From Schistocerca nitens (Eukaryota; Arthropoda; Insecta; Orthoptera; Acrididae), in the NCBI RefSeq assembly GCF_023898315.1, contig NC_064616.1, positions 543,049,602-543,113,601 on the forward strand: a stretch of DNA of 64,000 bases. Reading direction: 5' to 3'. The notes under the pieces were generated by a model. The model was not told the DNA's origin, ran no database searches, and was given only the letters and a program-made list of their open reading frames with translations. A program made the position numbers and the translations under genes. How positions within the stretch are numbered: the stretch's first letter is position 1; every line of letters begins with the position of its first letter. Below are positions 10,061 through 21,583 of this stretch, piece by piece.

Positions 10061-10959
10061 TTACTTTGATTAATGTTTATTTGATTTGTTTATGTATTTA
10101 ATCATGTTTGTTACAGCGTGTTTATGGTCCAGCAGTAGGAATACTTATTTAATTTCAAGTTATTTAAATGTAAATGCAGTATTTCGCATCTGTTTTAATA
10201 TGTATTTGACTGTGCGTTGGCTTGAAGACATGGCGAGAGAACTCTAGCCAATCACAGTGCTCGTTAATGGAGAGACTGTATGTAAGAGACGGAGGCGCAT
10301 AGAATGCTAGGCAGGAGAGAGAGTGCTGGACGGAAGGCAGCGACGGGCGGTCTGGGGAAAGACTTGGAGAGTGGAGCAGTTTGCGCGTGGTCACGAGAGA
10401 TAGAAGTATTTCGTATCGTCGACGTGTGCACTTGTGAGATTTCCGTGGCTCCTGCAGTGAAGACGTAGTATGCGTTTAGAAATGAATATCTCGTGTGTTA
10501 TGTCGTTGCTCACAACTAATTACGTGAAGTAGGAATCTATTGTTTCCCTGTTATTCAACTTACATTTCATTTATTTGCTAGACCATCGACACCAATAAGT
10601 GTTTTACAGTAATAAAGGGCATTCTTAAAGGTACTTCTGCTATCGTACTCAGCATTTAAAGTCGTTAAAATAGTAAATTCACATTTTATTTAATTGCAAT
10701 CTTACATTTTTATATTTCTAAGTAACATTCAAAATTCGCAATTGCAGAGTGATAGGAACCTTCGACCATTCGATTGATGTGTATATTCATATTGTATACT
10801 GTAGAATCAGTAGTGTTTGGCTTGCAATGCTGCAACTACGTATCCCAGCCCCTAGTGAACGTAACCAGCCAAAACTTTTAATATTTCAACTCTGAGTCTG
10901 AGAGTACGTAGTTGAGGGCCACATCACTGATCAGATTTTGTTTTCTTAAAGCCCGTAAT

Positions 10960-10977
10960 TGGGGGCTCGTCCGGGAT
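10960..10977 (+). promoter_or_regulatory. Primer-binding site complementary to tRNA-Pro
   Basis: TGGGGGCTCGTCCGGGAT is the standard proline-tRNA primer-binding site, all 18 bases matching. In LTR retroelements this tRNA primes minus-strand DNA synthesis directly after the 5' LTR, which fixes the LTR boundary at about 10959. Confidence 0.8.
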
Positions 10978-11857
10978 TTGTGTCCTGCAAAGTGCTAATT
11001 CCTTTGCTGCCTGCTATTCAGCGAACTATGCGAAGTGTGGAAACCTTTGCAAATCCAGTAGAGATTTCTGTAGGGTGAACCTTTCACAAAACACAGTGTG
11101 AGATCGGTTTTTTCCCCAAGTAGGTGTCTGGATTTAGTTAAATTACGCAGTAATTTTCACAACTAACACATGTCATAGATAGAGGTCCAAATCTATCACA
11201 TTAAAGGCAATTTGCGTGGGGGTTCGGTGTGTAAATAAGTTTCAGTGCAGTGAACAGTAGCGGTTAGCGCATTTAACAGACAGGGGTATCGGAGATGGTT
11301 GGAACACACAGTAACCAGCGGCAGCTACAGTTACTTATTGCGACTTATCCAGTGGCGGACGCAGTTCAACAGCAGTACGACAGCAGCTTCTTCGTGTACT
11401 CCAGGGCAGTCTTCAGTGTCGACTTCCACTGCGACTGACGGCATCACCATGGCCGAGGGAACCATCTCAGCTCAGATAAATGCTGCGTAAATAGTGAGAC
11501 AGTGTTTAACTCTGAAGTTGAAGCTCCACTAATAGATCTCGCGAATATAAAATAGTCACCTATATGTGTAATTCTGAAAACGGAAGTGAGTCGGTTAGTC
11601 TCAAATCAGAGCGCGACAGTGTAACTAGTAGGAATTCAGGCAAGGGGAAGAATGCAGGGGAGATATGATGTCCCAGCTAATGCTAAGTGGAAGAACTAAC
11701 AGAAAATTTAGAGAGGGCTGTAGTAAATAGTGTGGATGAAGGTAGTTTGAGTAATGAAGGTTGTGCGAATTGGTATATGAAGGATGGGAAGACAAGGGAC
11801 GAGATGTAGAAAATTATTTATTAAGGGAGAAATATCTAGAAAGAAAGGAAATGGTAA

Positions 11858-11946
11858 ATGTACTGAAAATTATTGAAATTAAAGTTGGCAAAGGAATCGT
11901 AGATGCACTTCTTGATTCAAGTAGTAATGTGTCAGCAGTGTGGTGA
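11858..11946 (+). pseudogene. Retroelement aspartic protease fragment
   Basis: The frame reads VLKIIEIKVGKGIVDALLDS followed by SSNVSAVW and a TGA. This matches the N-terminal lobe of retroelement proteases (I-x-V-G...ALLDSGSxxS). The catalytic D-S/T-G triplet is present as D-S-S, so the key Gly is lost. A 60-codon frame starts at 11761, but no zinc knuckle or reverse transcriptase is visible on either side. Confidence 0.5.
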
Positions 11947-12096
11947 AGGCAAGGACCCCAGAATTGAAAGAATGGTTGGGACACGAACTGCAATTGGAAG
12001 CCCTTACCTGGGCCGACAATGCAGGAGATGAACGGCCATAGGTGGGAAATTGATCCGCTAATTCCAATGACCAGGAGAGTTACGAACGTGTGCAAT

Positions 12097-12318
12097 TTAA
12101 CTGGCCAGCAGTTGTGCACACCTATCCTGCAATGGAAAGACTCCGGCCTCCAGCAGGACGCTGGTCACCAGACTCGTCCTGAAAGCTCCTGTCGCTAGGC
12201 GAACGCCACAATGGTGCACTGGGTCGAGTAAATGCCGAAACATAAACGAGACTTCCATAGTCAAGGCGGGATTGAACAAGGGCACTGTAGAGCTGCAGCA
12301 GTGTAGAGCGTTATGCAC
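12097..12318 (-). pseudogene. Jockey/I-like LINE, C-terminal piece of reverse transcriptase ORF
   Basis: The minus-strand frame includes FRHLLDPVHHCGVRLATGAF followed by RTSLVTSVLLEAG. This is the well-known post-thumb motif of non-LTR elements of the Jockey/I type (LDPVHHxGLRLxxGAFRTSPxxSLxxEA). No catalytic YxDD is included. It is bounded on the right by the Tc1 relic. Confidence 0.7.
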
Positions 12319-12329
12319 CCCAGCTGGTG

Positions 12330-13641
12330 GTGCTCAGGCAGTGCCTATTAGACGACGGGGGTCCGACAGCCGATCAGCTACAAACATTCCAGCAGGAAGG
12401 AGCTACACGGCTCGTGTTCTCTCTAGTTCAACCATGCCTAGACGGTCAATACCGCGGCTCGATCGCGTCCGCATCGGAACTTTGTGCCAGGAAGGGCTCT
12501 CAACAAGGGATGTGTCCAGAAGTCTCGGAGTGAACGAAAGCGATGTTGCTGGGACATGGAGGAGATACAGAGAGGCAGAAACCGTCGATCACATTCCTCG
12601 CTCAGGCCGCCCAAGAGCTGCTACTGCTGTGGATGACCGCTGCTTATGGATTATGGCTCGGAGGAACCCTGACAGCAACGCCACCATGATGAATAATGCT
12701 TTGCGTGCGGCTACACGATATCGTGTTATGAGTGAGACTGTGCGCAACTTGTTGCATGATGCGCAACTTTACTCCCGACGTCCATGACGAGGTCCATCTC
12801 TGCAACCACGATACCTTGAAAAGTGGCACAGATGGGCCCAACAACACGCCGAATCGACCGCTCGGGATTGGCATCACGTTCTCCTCACCGATGGGTGTCG
12901 CATATGCCTTCAAGCAGACAATCGTCGGAGACGTATTTGGAGGCAACCCATCAGGCTGACGGCCTTAGACACACAATCCAGTGAGTGCATCAAAGTGGAG
13001 GTTTCCTGCTGTTTGGGGGTGGCATTATGTGGGGCCGACACACTCCGCTGGTGGTCATGGAAGTCGCCGTAACGGCTGTACGATACGTGAATCCCATCCC
13101 TCGATAGTGCAGCCATATCGGCAGCATACTGGCGAGGCATTTGTCTTCATGGAGGAAATTCGCGCCCCCATCGTGCGCATCTTGTGAATGACTTCCTTCA
13201 GGATAACGACATCGCTGGACTAGCGTGGTAAGCATGTTTCCCAGACATGAACCCCATTAATGATGCCTGGGATAGATTGAAAACGGCTGTTTGTGGATGA
13301 CGTGACCCACCAACCACTCTGAGGGATCTATGCCGAATCGCCGTTGAGGAGTGGGACAATCTGGACCAACAGTGCCTTGATGAACTTGTGCATAGTATGC
13401 CATGACGAATGCAGGCATGCATCAATGCAAGATGAGGTGTTACTGGGTATTAGAAGTACCGGTGTGTACAGCAATCTGGACAACCACCTCTGAAGGTTTC
13501 GCTGTATGGTGGTACAACATGCAATTTGTGGTTTTCATGAGCGGGCGGAAATTATGTTTATGTTAATCTCTATTCCAATTTTGAGTACAAGTTCCGGAAC
13601 TCTCGGAACGGAGGTGATGCAAAACTTTTGTTGATGTGTGT
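12330..13641 (+). mobile_element. Tc1-like element, decayed
   Basis: The transposase relic starts at ATG 12434. The 3' end after about 13453 carries a long non-coding tail finishing with GATGCAAAACTTTTGTTGAT and GTGTGTA, which looks like a Tc1 terminal repeat ending at TA. I could not find the matching left repeat, so the left end may be truncated against the LINE fragment. Confidence 0.7.
12434..13453 (+). pseudogene. Tc1-like transposase relic
   Basis: ATG 12434 gives MPRRSIPRLDRVRIGTLCQE with the N-terminal HTH (STRDVSRSLGVNESDV) and a GRPRAAT linker. TGA at 12785-12787 ends the open part. The frame then continues with LLTDGCRICLQADNRRRRIW (normally TDESRxCLQADNRR, so the Glu after Asp is lost) and HGGNSRPHRAHLVNDFLQD (second catalytic Asp replaced). 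It ends with FPDMNPINDAWDRLK (Glu replaced by Asn). Several further stops and frame changes follow. It is inactive, with two of three catalytic residues lost. Confidence 0.82.
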
Positions 13642-14391
13642 ATGTGAGCATCGATTAAAGAGCATACCGACAATATTTGTGACCTGCGGAGTATACAGGA
13701 AGCACTACAGCACTCTGAATACTCTCAGTTCAATTATACCTACCCAATATCTTTGAAAGTAAACAGTAAATATAATACGTCTGTGAGTGTGCATGTGTCT
13801 GTACAGTTCATGCCAAACTGTCAAACACATACATGTATGTGATCGTTATGGACGATGGTTCTTGCGTCCTATGAAACAAGTAAATATATCTGGTGGCACT
13901 CTGTGTTTTGAATAATTGCGAACAGTGGGCACAATATTTAAAACATCTCTTTACTTAAATTAGGAAATGTAAGAACGTAATACTAGGAATTTCATGTAGA
14001 AGTGCTTGATTTTAAGTTTTACAGTTTGAACAGTTAATGACTCTCCTCTAAGCGATGCTGGCAAGTGATGAAGTCACACCTCAACTTCACACGAGTTATA
14101 TAAACTATTCTGTAAGCAAGCGCACACAAGGACACTGTGAAAGAACGGTAAGCAACCACTGCTTCCGGGCTCACTTTATGGGGAATACTGACTGCTGCAT
14201 CGGACTGTCGAAATGGAATGCTGCGCGGATAACCGTTATTGACTTAAACTTTGCACCTCAAAATTTTAAAATTAGCCTGCTAGAGATACTCAGGCAGTGC
14301 ATGTTGTGGACATGGACATTTATAAAACTTCCCTGTGAAATATAGGGCACGTCCTGAGTAATAGGCAATAAATTAAATAATATACTAAATG
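13642..14391. other. No recognised feature
   Basis: Mixed-composition DNA between two Tc1 relics. The longest frame (14055-14345) has no recognisable motif and no conserved counterpart in the window. Confidence 0.35.
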
Positions 14392-14461
14392 CACGCAGTG
14401 GTGACGAAAGCCACTGAATACCTCCTAATGTCGTCTCAGACCTCCTTTTGCCCGACATAGT

Positions 14462-15899
14462 GTAGCAGCTGGAAGTGGCATGAACTCAACATGTCGCTGG
14501 AAGTGCCCTGCAGGAATATTGAGCCATGCTGCCTGTATAGCAGCCCATAATTCCTAAAGTGTTGACTGAGCCAGAATTTGTGCACGAAGGGACCTCTCGA
14601 TTATATCCCATAAATGTTCGATGCAATTCATGTCGGGCAATCTGGGTAACCACATCATTCGATCTAAATGTCCAGAATATTCTTTGTTACGGTGTAAAGT
14701 CAAGCGCCGTCACGTCAGTCTGGAACGATAAAGAAGAGAAGGCTGTGAGAGGAAGTCAGCCAATCGCACGCTGACTGGCCCGCTTCCAGGACGACAACGC
14801 GACAGCAGCGGCCCCTATGTGAAGACAACATAAACGCCGCTCCCGACTGGTGGCTGTCACTTCGATAGTAGCGTCAACGTTAGCAACTTCAATAGCAGAT
14901 TCAAGATTAGCTGTCTGGATAGCAGCATCAATGATAGCGACTGAAATAGCAGTTCAGGACAGACTTGTCAGTTAGAGATCAGCAGTCACTGCAAGGACTT
15001 ATTATTACGTAAGTCGCCTTTTGCTTGCCACACATATGTGTAACTGCCAAATATAAGTAGTGCATTTGATTAATTGAGATAAAATTCATAAATACGACAT
15101 GTTTCGTTGTTTTTCTAGCGAAACGAGTACGCAGAATTCCTAGACACAACCAGATTGACGACGAGGCTCGTCCAAACTGATTCCTCAAACAAATCGTGAA
15201 AAATTGTTGCTCAGCGCACGGTCATTGATAAAAATTTCATCGTTGTTTGGAACATGAAGTCCAATAACGGCTGCAAATGATCTCCAAGTAGTCGAACACA
15301 ACCAAAACAAAGCCCATTCCATGCAAACACAGCCCACATCGTTATGGAGCCACCACCAACTTGCACAGTTCCTTGTTGAGAACTTGTGTCGATGGCTTCG
15401 TAGGGTCTTCACCACACTCGAACCCTATCGTCAGCTCTTACCAACTGAAATCTGGATTCGCACGACCAGATCACGGTTTTCCAGCATCTGTGGTTCGACC
15501 GATATGGTCACGAGCCCAGAAGAGGCGCTGCAGGCCACGTCGTGCTGTTAGTGAAAGCACTGGCTTCGGTAGTCTGCTGTCATAGCCCATGAACGCCAGA
15601 TTTCGTCACACTGTACTAACGGATACGTTCGTCGTACGTCCCACGTACATTTTTGTGGTTATTTAACACAGTGTTTCTTGTCTGTTAGCATTGACTAAGC
15701 AAACGCAGTTCTCGGTCGTTGAGAGGGAGCTATCAATGGTGAGAGATAATGCCTGAAATTTGTACCGAGAATAACAGTCTTAAACTGTGGATCTCGGAAT
15801 AGTGAGTTTCCTAACGAATTCAGAAATGGAATGTCCTATGAATCTAGCTCCAACCACGTTTCCACTTTCAAAGTCTGGTAACTCCGATCGTGGGGCCAT
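14462..15899 (-). pseudogene. Tc1-like transposase relic, split by insertion
   Basis: On the minus strand, ATG 15899-15897 opens MAPRSELPDFESGNVVGARF (HTH region), broken by many stops. A VGKS-type remnant replaces the usual DESRFQLV, so the first Asp is lost. The downstream exon-like part near 15185-15415 is a degraded catalytic core. After the insertion the gene resumes at 14690 with LPDMNCIEHLWDIIERSLRA (catalytic Glu kept), PAGHFQRHVEFMP and AKGGLRRH, then a stop. The collinear halves show that the insertion came after the Tc1. Confidence 0.75.
14690..15178. mobile_element. Probable solo LTR inserted in Tc1 transposase
   Basis: About 490 bases starting TGTTACGGTGTAAAGTCAAG interrupt a collinear Tc1 gene. 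Near-matching TTCTT and TTCCT at the two junctions may be a decayed 5-bp target duplication. The interior is GC-rich early, contains a string of ATAGCAG/ATAGTAG-type degenerate repeats (14870-14955) and then AT-rich sequence, as in many LTRs. No coding capacity is visible. The end does not show a clear CA, so the class is tentative. Confidence 0.45.
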
Positions 15900-16343
15900 A
15901 ACCACGTCGGAAACCAATTCACATCAGTGACACGTGTACAAATGACAACTCCTCCAATTTACTTATCCTCTATTCTTCGTGTACGCGATACTACGGCCGT
16001 ATGTATATGTGCATATCGCTACCTCATGACTTTTGACACCTCAGTGTACGGTTCAATGGACAGTGAACAGACGGCTAAGCTTAAAGAGAAGAGAAAAATG
16101 GTCCCCAACCGAAACACAACACCAAAAAATAGTTAATGTAGAGTAACGAACTTCCGGGGATATGTTTGTCTAGGTAACATATTTATGGGAACACCATTGC
16201 AAGGTGACTGTATAATGTAAGCACGAGATAAGCCACTGGAAATGTGAAATGCTGGTACAGTAATAACGGGTGTAAGAACGAGAATGTTGAATGCAAGCAT
16301 ACAAACGTTCAAGCATTGTATTCTAGAGGCACCAGGCGTGAGT

Positions 16344-16563
16344 TTAATTGATGGTTGGTTGGTTGGTTTTGGGGAAGGAGACCAGACAGCGAGGTCATCG
16401 GTCTCATCGGATTAGGGAAGGAAGTCGGCCGTGCCCTTTCAAAGGAACCATCCCGGCAATTACCTGGAGCGATTTAGGGAAATCACGGAAAACCTAAATC
16501 AGGATGGCCGGACGCGGGATTGAACCGTCGTCCTCCCGAATGCGAGTCCAGTTAATTGATGGT
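16344..16563 (-). mobile_element. SINE (second family), head-truncated, with 12-bp target duplication
   Basis: TTAATTGATGGT is repeated exactly at 16344-16355 and 16552-16563 around the insert. Read on the minus strand the insert begins ACTCGCATTCGGGAGGACGA, contains the B-box GGTTCAATCCC and ends in repeated CCAACCAACCAA. The A-box part of the tRNA-like head is missing, unlike the full copy at 31123. It landed inside or beside a Tc1 relic. Confidence 0.92.
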
Positions 16564-17190
16564 GTTCCATACCTGAGGCACTTGGTCGGTCAATACATGG
16601 CTAGGAAACATCACGACGCTCTGTGCAACATGCCGGTTTACCACAGTGGTACGTGGGCGAGTGTTATCCAGCTGGAAAACACACCATGGAATGCTTTTCA
16701 TGAATGACAGCACATCAGATCGAATGACCAGCCTGACGTGGACATTTGCCTTCTGTCATACGAAACCACACCCCATACCGTTACTCCAGGTGTCGAGTAC
16801 GCAGACTGGTTGGCTGCAGGTAGTCAAGTGGTCTCCTTCTGATCAAAATACGGCCATCACTGGCACAGTGGTGGAATCAGCTTTCACTAGAAAGTACAAC
16901 AGACTTCCACCCTGCCCACCGCTTCTCGCTTGACACCAATGACGTCACAAATGGCGGTATTTCAAGGTCAGTGGAACCTACGCTACAGGGCGTCTGGCTC
17001 GGAGCTGTCCTCGGTGGGACCGATTTGTAGCAGATCGTTGTCACTGTGATGCCAACTGCTGCTTATATTTCTGCTCCAGATATGGTACGATGCGCCAGAG
17101 GGATAAACCGGTCACGATGGTCTTTCCTCTCATGCTACATTGTCGTCCGGCGCCTAGCCTGGCGATCGTTCATTCCCGTGATCGCCACTG
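16564..17190 (-). pseudogene. Tc1-like transposase relic, N-terminal and central part
   Basis: Minus-strand frames, with many stops and frame changes, read AEIsAAVGITVT-like HTH remnants. Near 16870-16895 comes VLSSESxFHHCASDGRILIR, the usual MFTDESRFHLCASDGRxRxR motif with the first catalytic Asp changed to Ser, followed by a LQPTSLRTRHLE stretch. The second Asp and the Glu are not recognisable; the SINE lies at the point where they would start. Confidence 0.55.
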
Positions 17191-17232
17191 CCTGGAATCA
17201 TGTTCAGTGATTACATTACTGCTTCGTTATCG

Positions 17233-18478
17233 CTGGATATATTTCGTAAACCACATCAAATACTGACGAACAGATTCCACAGACCGAACGTGAGGAGAGG
17301 GGCTAGTGTAATTGTTTAATACAAACCATACAAAAATGCACGGAAGTATGTTTTTTAACACAAACCTACGTTTTTTTAAATGGAACCACGTTAGTTTTGT
17401 TAGCACATCTGAACATATAAACAAATACGTAATCAGTGCCGTTTCTTGCATTGTAAAATGTTAATTACATCCGGAGATATTGTAACCTAAAGTTGACGCT
17501 TGAGTACCACTCCTCCGCTGTTCGATCGTGTGTATCGGAGAGCACTGCAACATACATCGCGTTTCTACAGAATGATCTGCCAACGTTGCTCGAAAATGTC
17601 CCACTGGAAACGCGTCGACGTATGTGGTATCAGCATGATGGTGCATCTGCACATTCCGCCATTAACACTAGGCTGACCCTTGACAGGATGTTCGACGAGC
17701 GTTTCATAGGACGTGGAGAACGCATAAATTGGCCAGCCCATTCCCCTGATCTTACACCTCTGGACTTCTTTCTGTGGGGTCCGTTAAAGGAGAATGTGTA
17801 CCGTGATGTGCCTACAACCCAGAGGATATGAAACAACGTATTGTGGCAGCCTGCGGCGACATTACACCAGATGTACTGCGGCGTGTACGACATTCATTAC
17901 GCCAGAGATTGCAATTGTGTGCAGCAAATGATGGCCACCACATTGAAAATCTATTGGCCTGACATGTCGGGACACACTCTATTCCACTCCGTAATTGAAA
18001 ACGGAAACCACGTGTGTACGTGTACCTCACCCCCCATGGTAATGTACATGTGCGTCAGTGAAAAAGACCAATAAAAAGTTGTTAGCATGTGGACGTAATG
18101 TGCTGTTCCAGTCTCTTCTGTACCTAAGGTCCATCACCGTTCCCTTTGGATCCCTACGTAATTCGGTGCTCTCCGATACACACGATCGAACAGAGGAAGA
18201 GTGGTACTCAAGCGTCAACTTTAGGTTACAATATCTCCGGATGTAATTAACATTTTACAATGCAACAAACGGCACTGATTACGTATTAGTTTATATGTTC
18301 AGATGTGCTAGCAAAACTAACGTGGTTCCATTTAAAAAAACCTAGGTTTGTGTTAAAAAACATACTTCCGTGCATTTTTGTATGGTTTGTATTAAACAAT
18401 TACACTAGCCCCTCTCCTCACGTTCGGTCTGTGGAATCGGTTCGTCAGTATTTGATGTGGTTTACGAAATATATCCAG
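17233..18478 (+). mobile_element. mariner-type element with 313-bp terminal inverted repeats
   Basis: 17233-17545 and 18166-18478 are reverse complements over their whole length with few mismatches. The inner edges fall at TATCGGAGAGCAC / GTGCTCTCCGATA and the outer edges at CTGGATATATTTCG / CGAAATATATCCAG. The right side extends to AGTAACGTTAGGTGACTCAC and CCTGTA, a typical mariner tip, while the left tip is degraded. The 620-base middle carries only half a transposase, so this copy is non-autonomous. Confidence 0.9.
17540..17960 (+). pseudogene. mariner-type transposase fragment (DD41D-like)
   Basis: The frame reads FLQNDLPTLLENVPLETRRR, then MWYQHDGASAHSAINTRL (second Asp) and NWPAHSPDLTPLDFFLWGPL (third Asp). 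I count 41 residues between these two Asps. TGA near 17829 and frame loss follow. The N-terminal DNA-binding half and first Asp are absent because the left inverted repeat runs directly into the catalytic part. An internal deletion joined the repeat to the gene. Confidence 0.78.
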
Positions 18479-18484
18479 CAGTAA

Positions 18485-19859
18485 CGTTAGGTGACTCACC
18501 CTGTATAATAACCCTTGATGTTACTTAAGAAAAATATTTCAAAATTATGGCAGCTGAATCGACTGGACAGTAAGGAACTATTTCTTTTAAATGGTTTATA
18601 AAAACGGCATACTCTTGGGAAAGGTTAACGTTTGTAAATCCCTTATATGATACTAATCTCTGTTCTGAAAGGTTTTAACTACTATATCTATAAAGAAAGC
18701 GACATTACAATCTTTTCTTCTTCGCTTTCTGGCTGCGGCACTATACGGATATAAGTGAATTCATTGTACATTTTGTCATTAGCAATTGGTCCACTGTATT
18801 TTAAACTTCGTTTTATTTTCCAAAATGACCTACCTCCCAGGTTTCCTGTTTTAGTTATATAATGCAAGTAACTTCTAACTGGAAGTGACTAGCCTGGTGA
18901 TGGTACGATCGAACACCATAACCGTTCTGTCTTTATTTACTTCACTTTTTGAAAGTGGAACCTGCATCTGAATTCGAAGTCTCATTAACTTTAAACAGTA
19001 TAGTTTCTTTCACATGAACATTAATTGTGTACAGGGTAACTCGTCTCCAAATGCGCATTTGACCAGTAATGACCATAAAGTTACTTTGGGACAAAATAGC
19101 ACGTTTTGGAAACTCGTAATGATATTGCTACATGTGGAGTTTCGGTTGATCTAATATACATACACTACATAACAGGTTTCATGTACTCGATCGGAATTAT
19201 TGCCATCTGAGAGTGACTAGTTCTTTACTGAAGATGGTGGTCAGTTTAAAATTTGACATGGTGATATAGACTCTTGCTCCGTAATGACCATTCCAATGGG
19301 TGACTAAGCGAATTTCACAGTGATCTCTGAACTTTTCCGTATGTTTGCCGAAATTGCGTTATTCATAACTTCAGAAAATCCTTTTCAAAGTCATACATCA
19401 CAGAAGCCACCTTTCGGTGTTTAGAACAATGTATTCCTTCGATCGGGTACGCTGTTGACGGAGGTAGTGCGAGTGACTCTATCCTGTTGCAAACTCAAAC
19501 TTCAGATATTGCTGGAGCTTTTGATATTGTATAATGTACCTGGTGACAGCAGGGTCTTCTCAAACAGTGAACCAGTACTGGAAATCTGAAGTACTTTCTT
19601 GGATGTTAAATTTCTCACAACCTTTAACCACAACCTGTGTGGTGATGAGGGAGATCACTGATTGCGGTCTCTATTTCAGTTCTTGTAGCGGAGTTCGCAG
19701 CACGTATTCGGTGCTGCAGTCTACATCCTTATCTACTGGTGCGTCATCTTAGATTCTATACTTAGGCAACTGATCTACTTTTAATTGCCAGCAACAGGGC
19801 AATGGGTCATTTTCTTTTTTAAATTTCCCACCAGTTTACGCATAGGACATTTACGACAT
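18485..19859. other. No recognised feature
   Basis: Low-complexity-poor intergenic sequence upstream of the duplicated block. No frame over 72 codons, no repeat ends and no similarity to other parts of the window were seen. I also found no counterpart upstream of gene copy 2. Confidence 0.4.
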
Positions 19860-20884
19860 TTGGGCTATTTTAACAATTCGCTTGAAACTTTCTTCCAAAG
19901 ATATTAGCTGATTACTTCTAGTGTTGTACGCCCATGACAGTTGTTTGTGAGAAAAATTCTGCGGAGTTGGAGTGAAATACGTTTTGTTCTTATGTTGAGG
20001 AAATTAATAATGCATTTTCTTTCATCGGAGCCCGAATGAGAGTAACTATTATCCAAAACTCTGACTGCAAGATGCGTTTCTTTTAATTCTTTGATTTATC
20101 TGGACTTAGGAATCATTTTGGGTAAAGCACAGTCGAATATGGGAAGTACCTGTTTCTTGTCAAACTAGAGAACCAACGAACCCATAGAAATTCCACAAAT
20201 TTCCGGTAAGGATTTTATGCATTTATAACGTCTACGTGGAAACTCGTTATTTCAACCATCATCAACACAGCCGAAAGGCGCAGCGTCGCCTGGACTACTC
20301 TGTTGTTGTTGTTTTTCCTTTTTTCTTTTAGTCTGATGCTTGTCATACATATCTTGTGCATTGTATTTTGTAGAAAGAATTTTCTTCTATTTATTTTATG
20401 TGTTAGCTATATACGGTAGTGTTTGTCCTATTTTATTTCTAGTTTGAAAGAAACTTTCTACCTGTGTGATGCTCATAGTTTCTCGCTATTTTATATGACA
20501 GTAGGCAATTAAATGATGTAATATGGTACACGATATATGTTTGGTTTTGAAAATCTCCTCCTTCAGTTTTAACACCTTCCTCGATCTGCCTTACTACAGA
20601 AGTAAATTGTTACTCTGTTAAAAGTTTCTTGCTTGCAATTCATTTGCACAGTTCACTGTTCTACAATACTATTTTAGTGTGGAAATGCATCCACCGATAA
20701 AGCAGTCTAAAAGCTCTGCAAAGAGTTAACCTTAGAGCTACAAATTACTGTGGCTTTACAACTCATGATTTGTTGTTAGCTTTGTGTCTTTTTTCCCTAA
20801 GACTGCTAAATGGTAATATTGCTCACGAATGGTAATTAATATTCACTATTTATTTCAGGATTATTCCGTTTCGTAAACTGACAT

Positions 20885-21010
20885 ACGGCCAGGAGAGCGG
20901 TCTGCTGACCACATGCCCCCCATGCCCGCATCAAGTGACGCCTATTGATGAGGATGACACGGCGGTCGGTTAGTACCGATGGGCCTTCATAACTGTTCTG
21001 GCAGAGTTTA
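20885..21010. repeat. Dispersed repeat fragment
   Basis: A GC-richer island (CTGACCACATGCCCCCCATG through GATGAGGATGACACGGCGGT to CCGATGGGCCTTCATAACTG) sits in AT-rich promoter-distal DNA and is absent from the matching place in block copy 2. It resembles a common insect retroposon segment I remember, but no head or target duplication is visible. Confidence 0.4.
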
Positions 21011-21489
21011 GATTACTTTTGTTAGTATTTATTACGTCTTTGGTTTCCTGAAGGCAATGTTGCTGAACTATATGGCCAAACTGTCAATCGATCATTGCTT
21101 AAGCCATTCGAAAGGTGTTATAATCAGTATGCATCACAATGAAGTGACTCGTTACGAAGGGTTGAGAATTTATACCTATGGTCATGAATGCAATACGTGT
21201 AAACGTAGATATGTGTAAAAGTAAATATTTATTGACTGAATGTGGGAAAAAATGCGACCAACTGAACTAGAAAATTTATCTAGACGCTCTGATTTTTTTA
21301 GATTCAATATGCTCAATGGTAACTGTAACTTAAATTCAGCTGAGTTCTTATGTACTTGATTAACAGTTCTCTGGACTTCACTTCGTGAGTCACAATCGCG
21401 GTAGCGGGGAAGTACGTGATAAACTTTGGAACGAGGAATACTGCCCTCCACTACAAAGTTGTGACACATCGCCAGTGAGTCAGCTGCCG

Positions 21490-21583
21490 ACCATTCAGCT
21501 GGGAGCGGAGAGAGTAAAGCTTATTCGGTTGTCAGTTGCCCTGCAGTGCGTACGTCATCACAGCGAAGGAGTTCTCAGCTAAA
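21490..21583 (+). promoter_or_regulatory. Putative core promoter and 5' UTR of gene copy 1
   Basis: Upstream of exon 1, GAGAGTAAAGC is followed by TCGGTTGTCAGTTGCCCTGC and a 47-base leader to ATG 21584. The TCAGTT at 21532-21537 matches the arthropod initiator consensus and is kept exactly in copy 2 (56162-56167), as is the whole TTGTCAGTTGCCCTGCAGTG block. A TATA-like AGTAAAG (AATAAAG in copy 2) lies about 20 bases upstream, a little close. Transcription start is inferred. Confidence 0.45.

Larger units (their letters stand above)
10080..11946 (+). mobile_element. LTR retroelement remnant: leader/LTR, primer site, gag-protease debris
   Basis: About 880 bases that I read as the 5' LTR end in GCCCGTAATT. 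They run straight into an 18-base match to the 3' end of a proline tRNA (10960-10977). Downstream come a long leader and scraps of coding sequence. The only recognisable domain is an aspartic-protease-like segment ending GIVDALLDSSSNVSAVW just before TGA near 11944. The rest of pol is absent and the 3' LTR is not seen. The left boundary is uncertain. Confidence 0.6.
14392..16048 (-). mobile_element. Tc1-like element on the minus strand with a 0.49-kb insertion
   Basis: The left end near 14394 (CAGTGGTGACGAAAGCCACT) and the right end, reverse-complemented (CACTGAGGTGTCAAAAGTCA, ending 16046 before TA), are imperfect inverted repeats. The transposase runs right to left from ATG 15899. The coding sequence is split by foreign DNA at about 14690-15178. 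Length without the insertion is about 1.17 kb, slightly short for Tc1. Confidence 0.75.
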
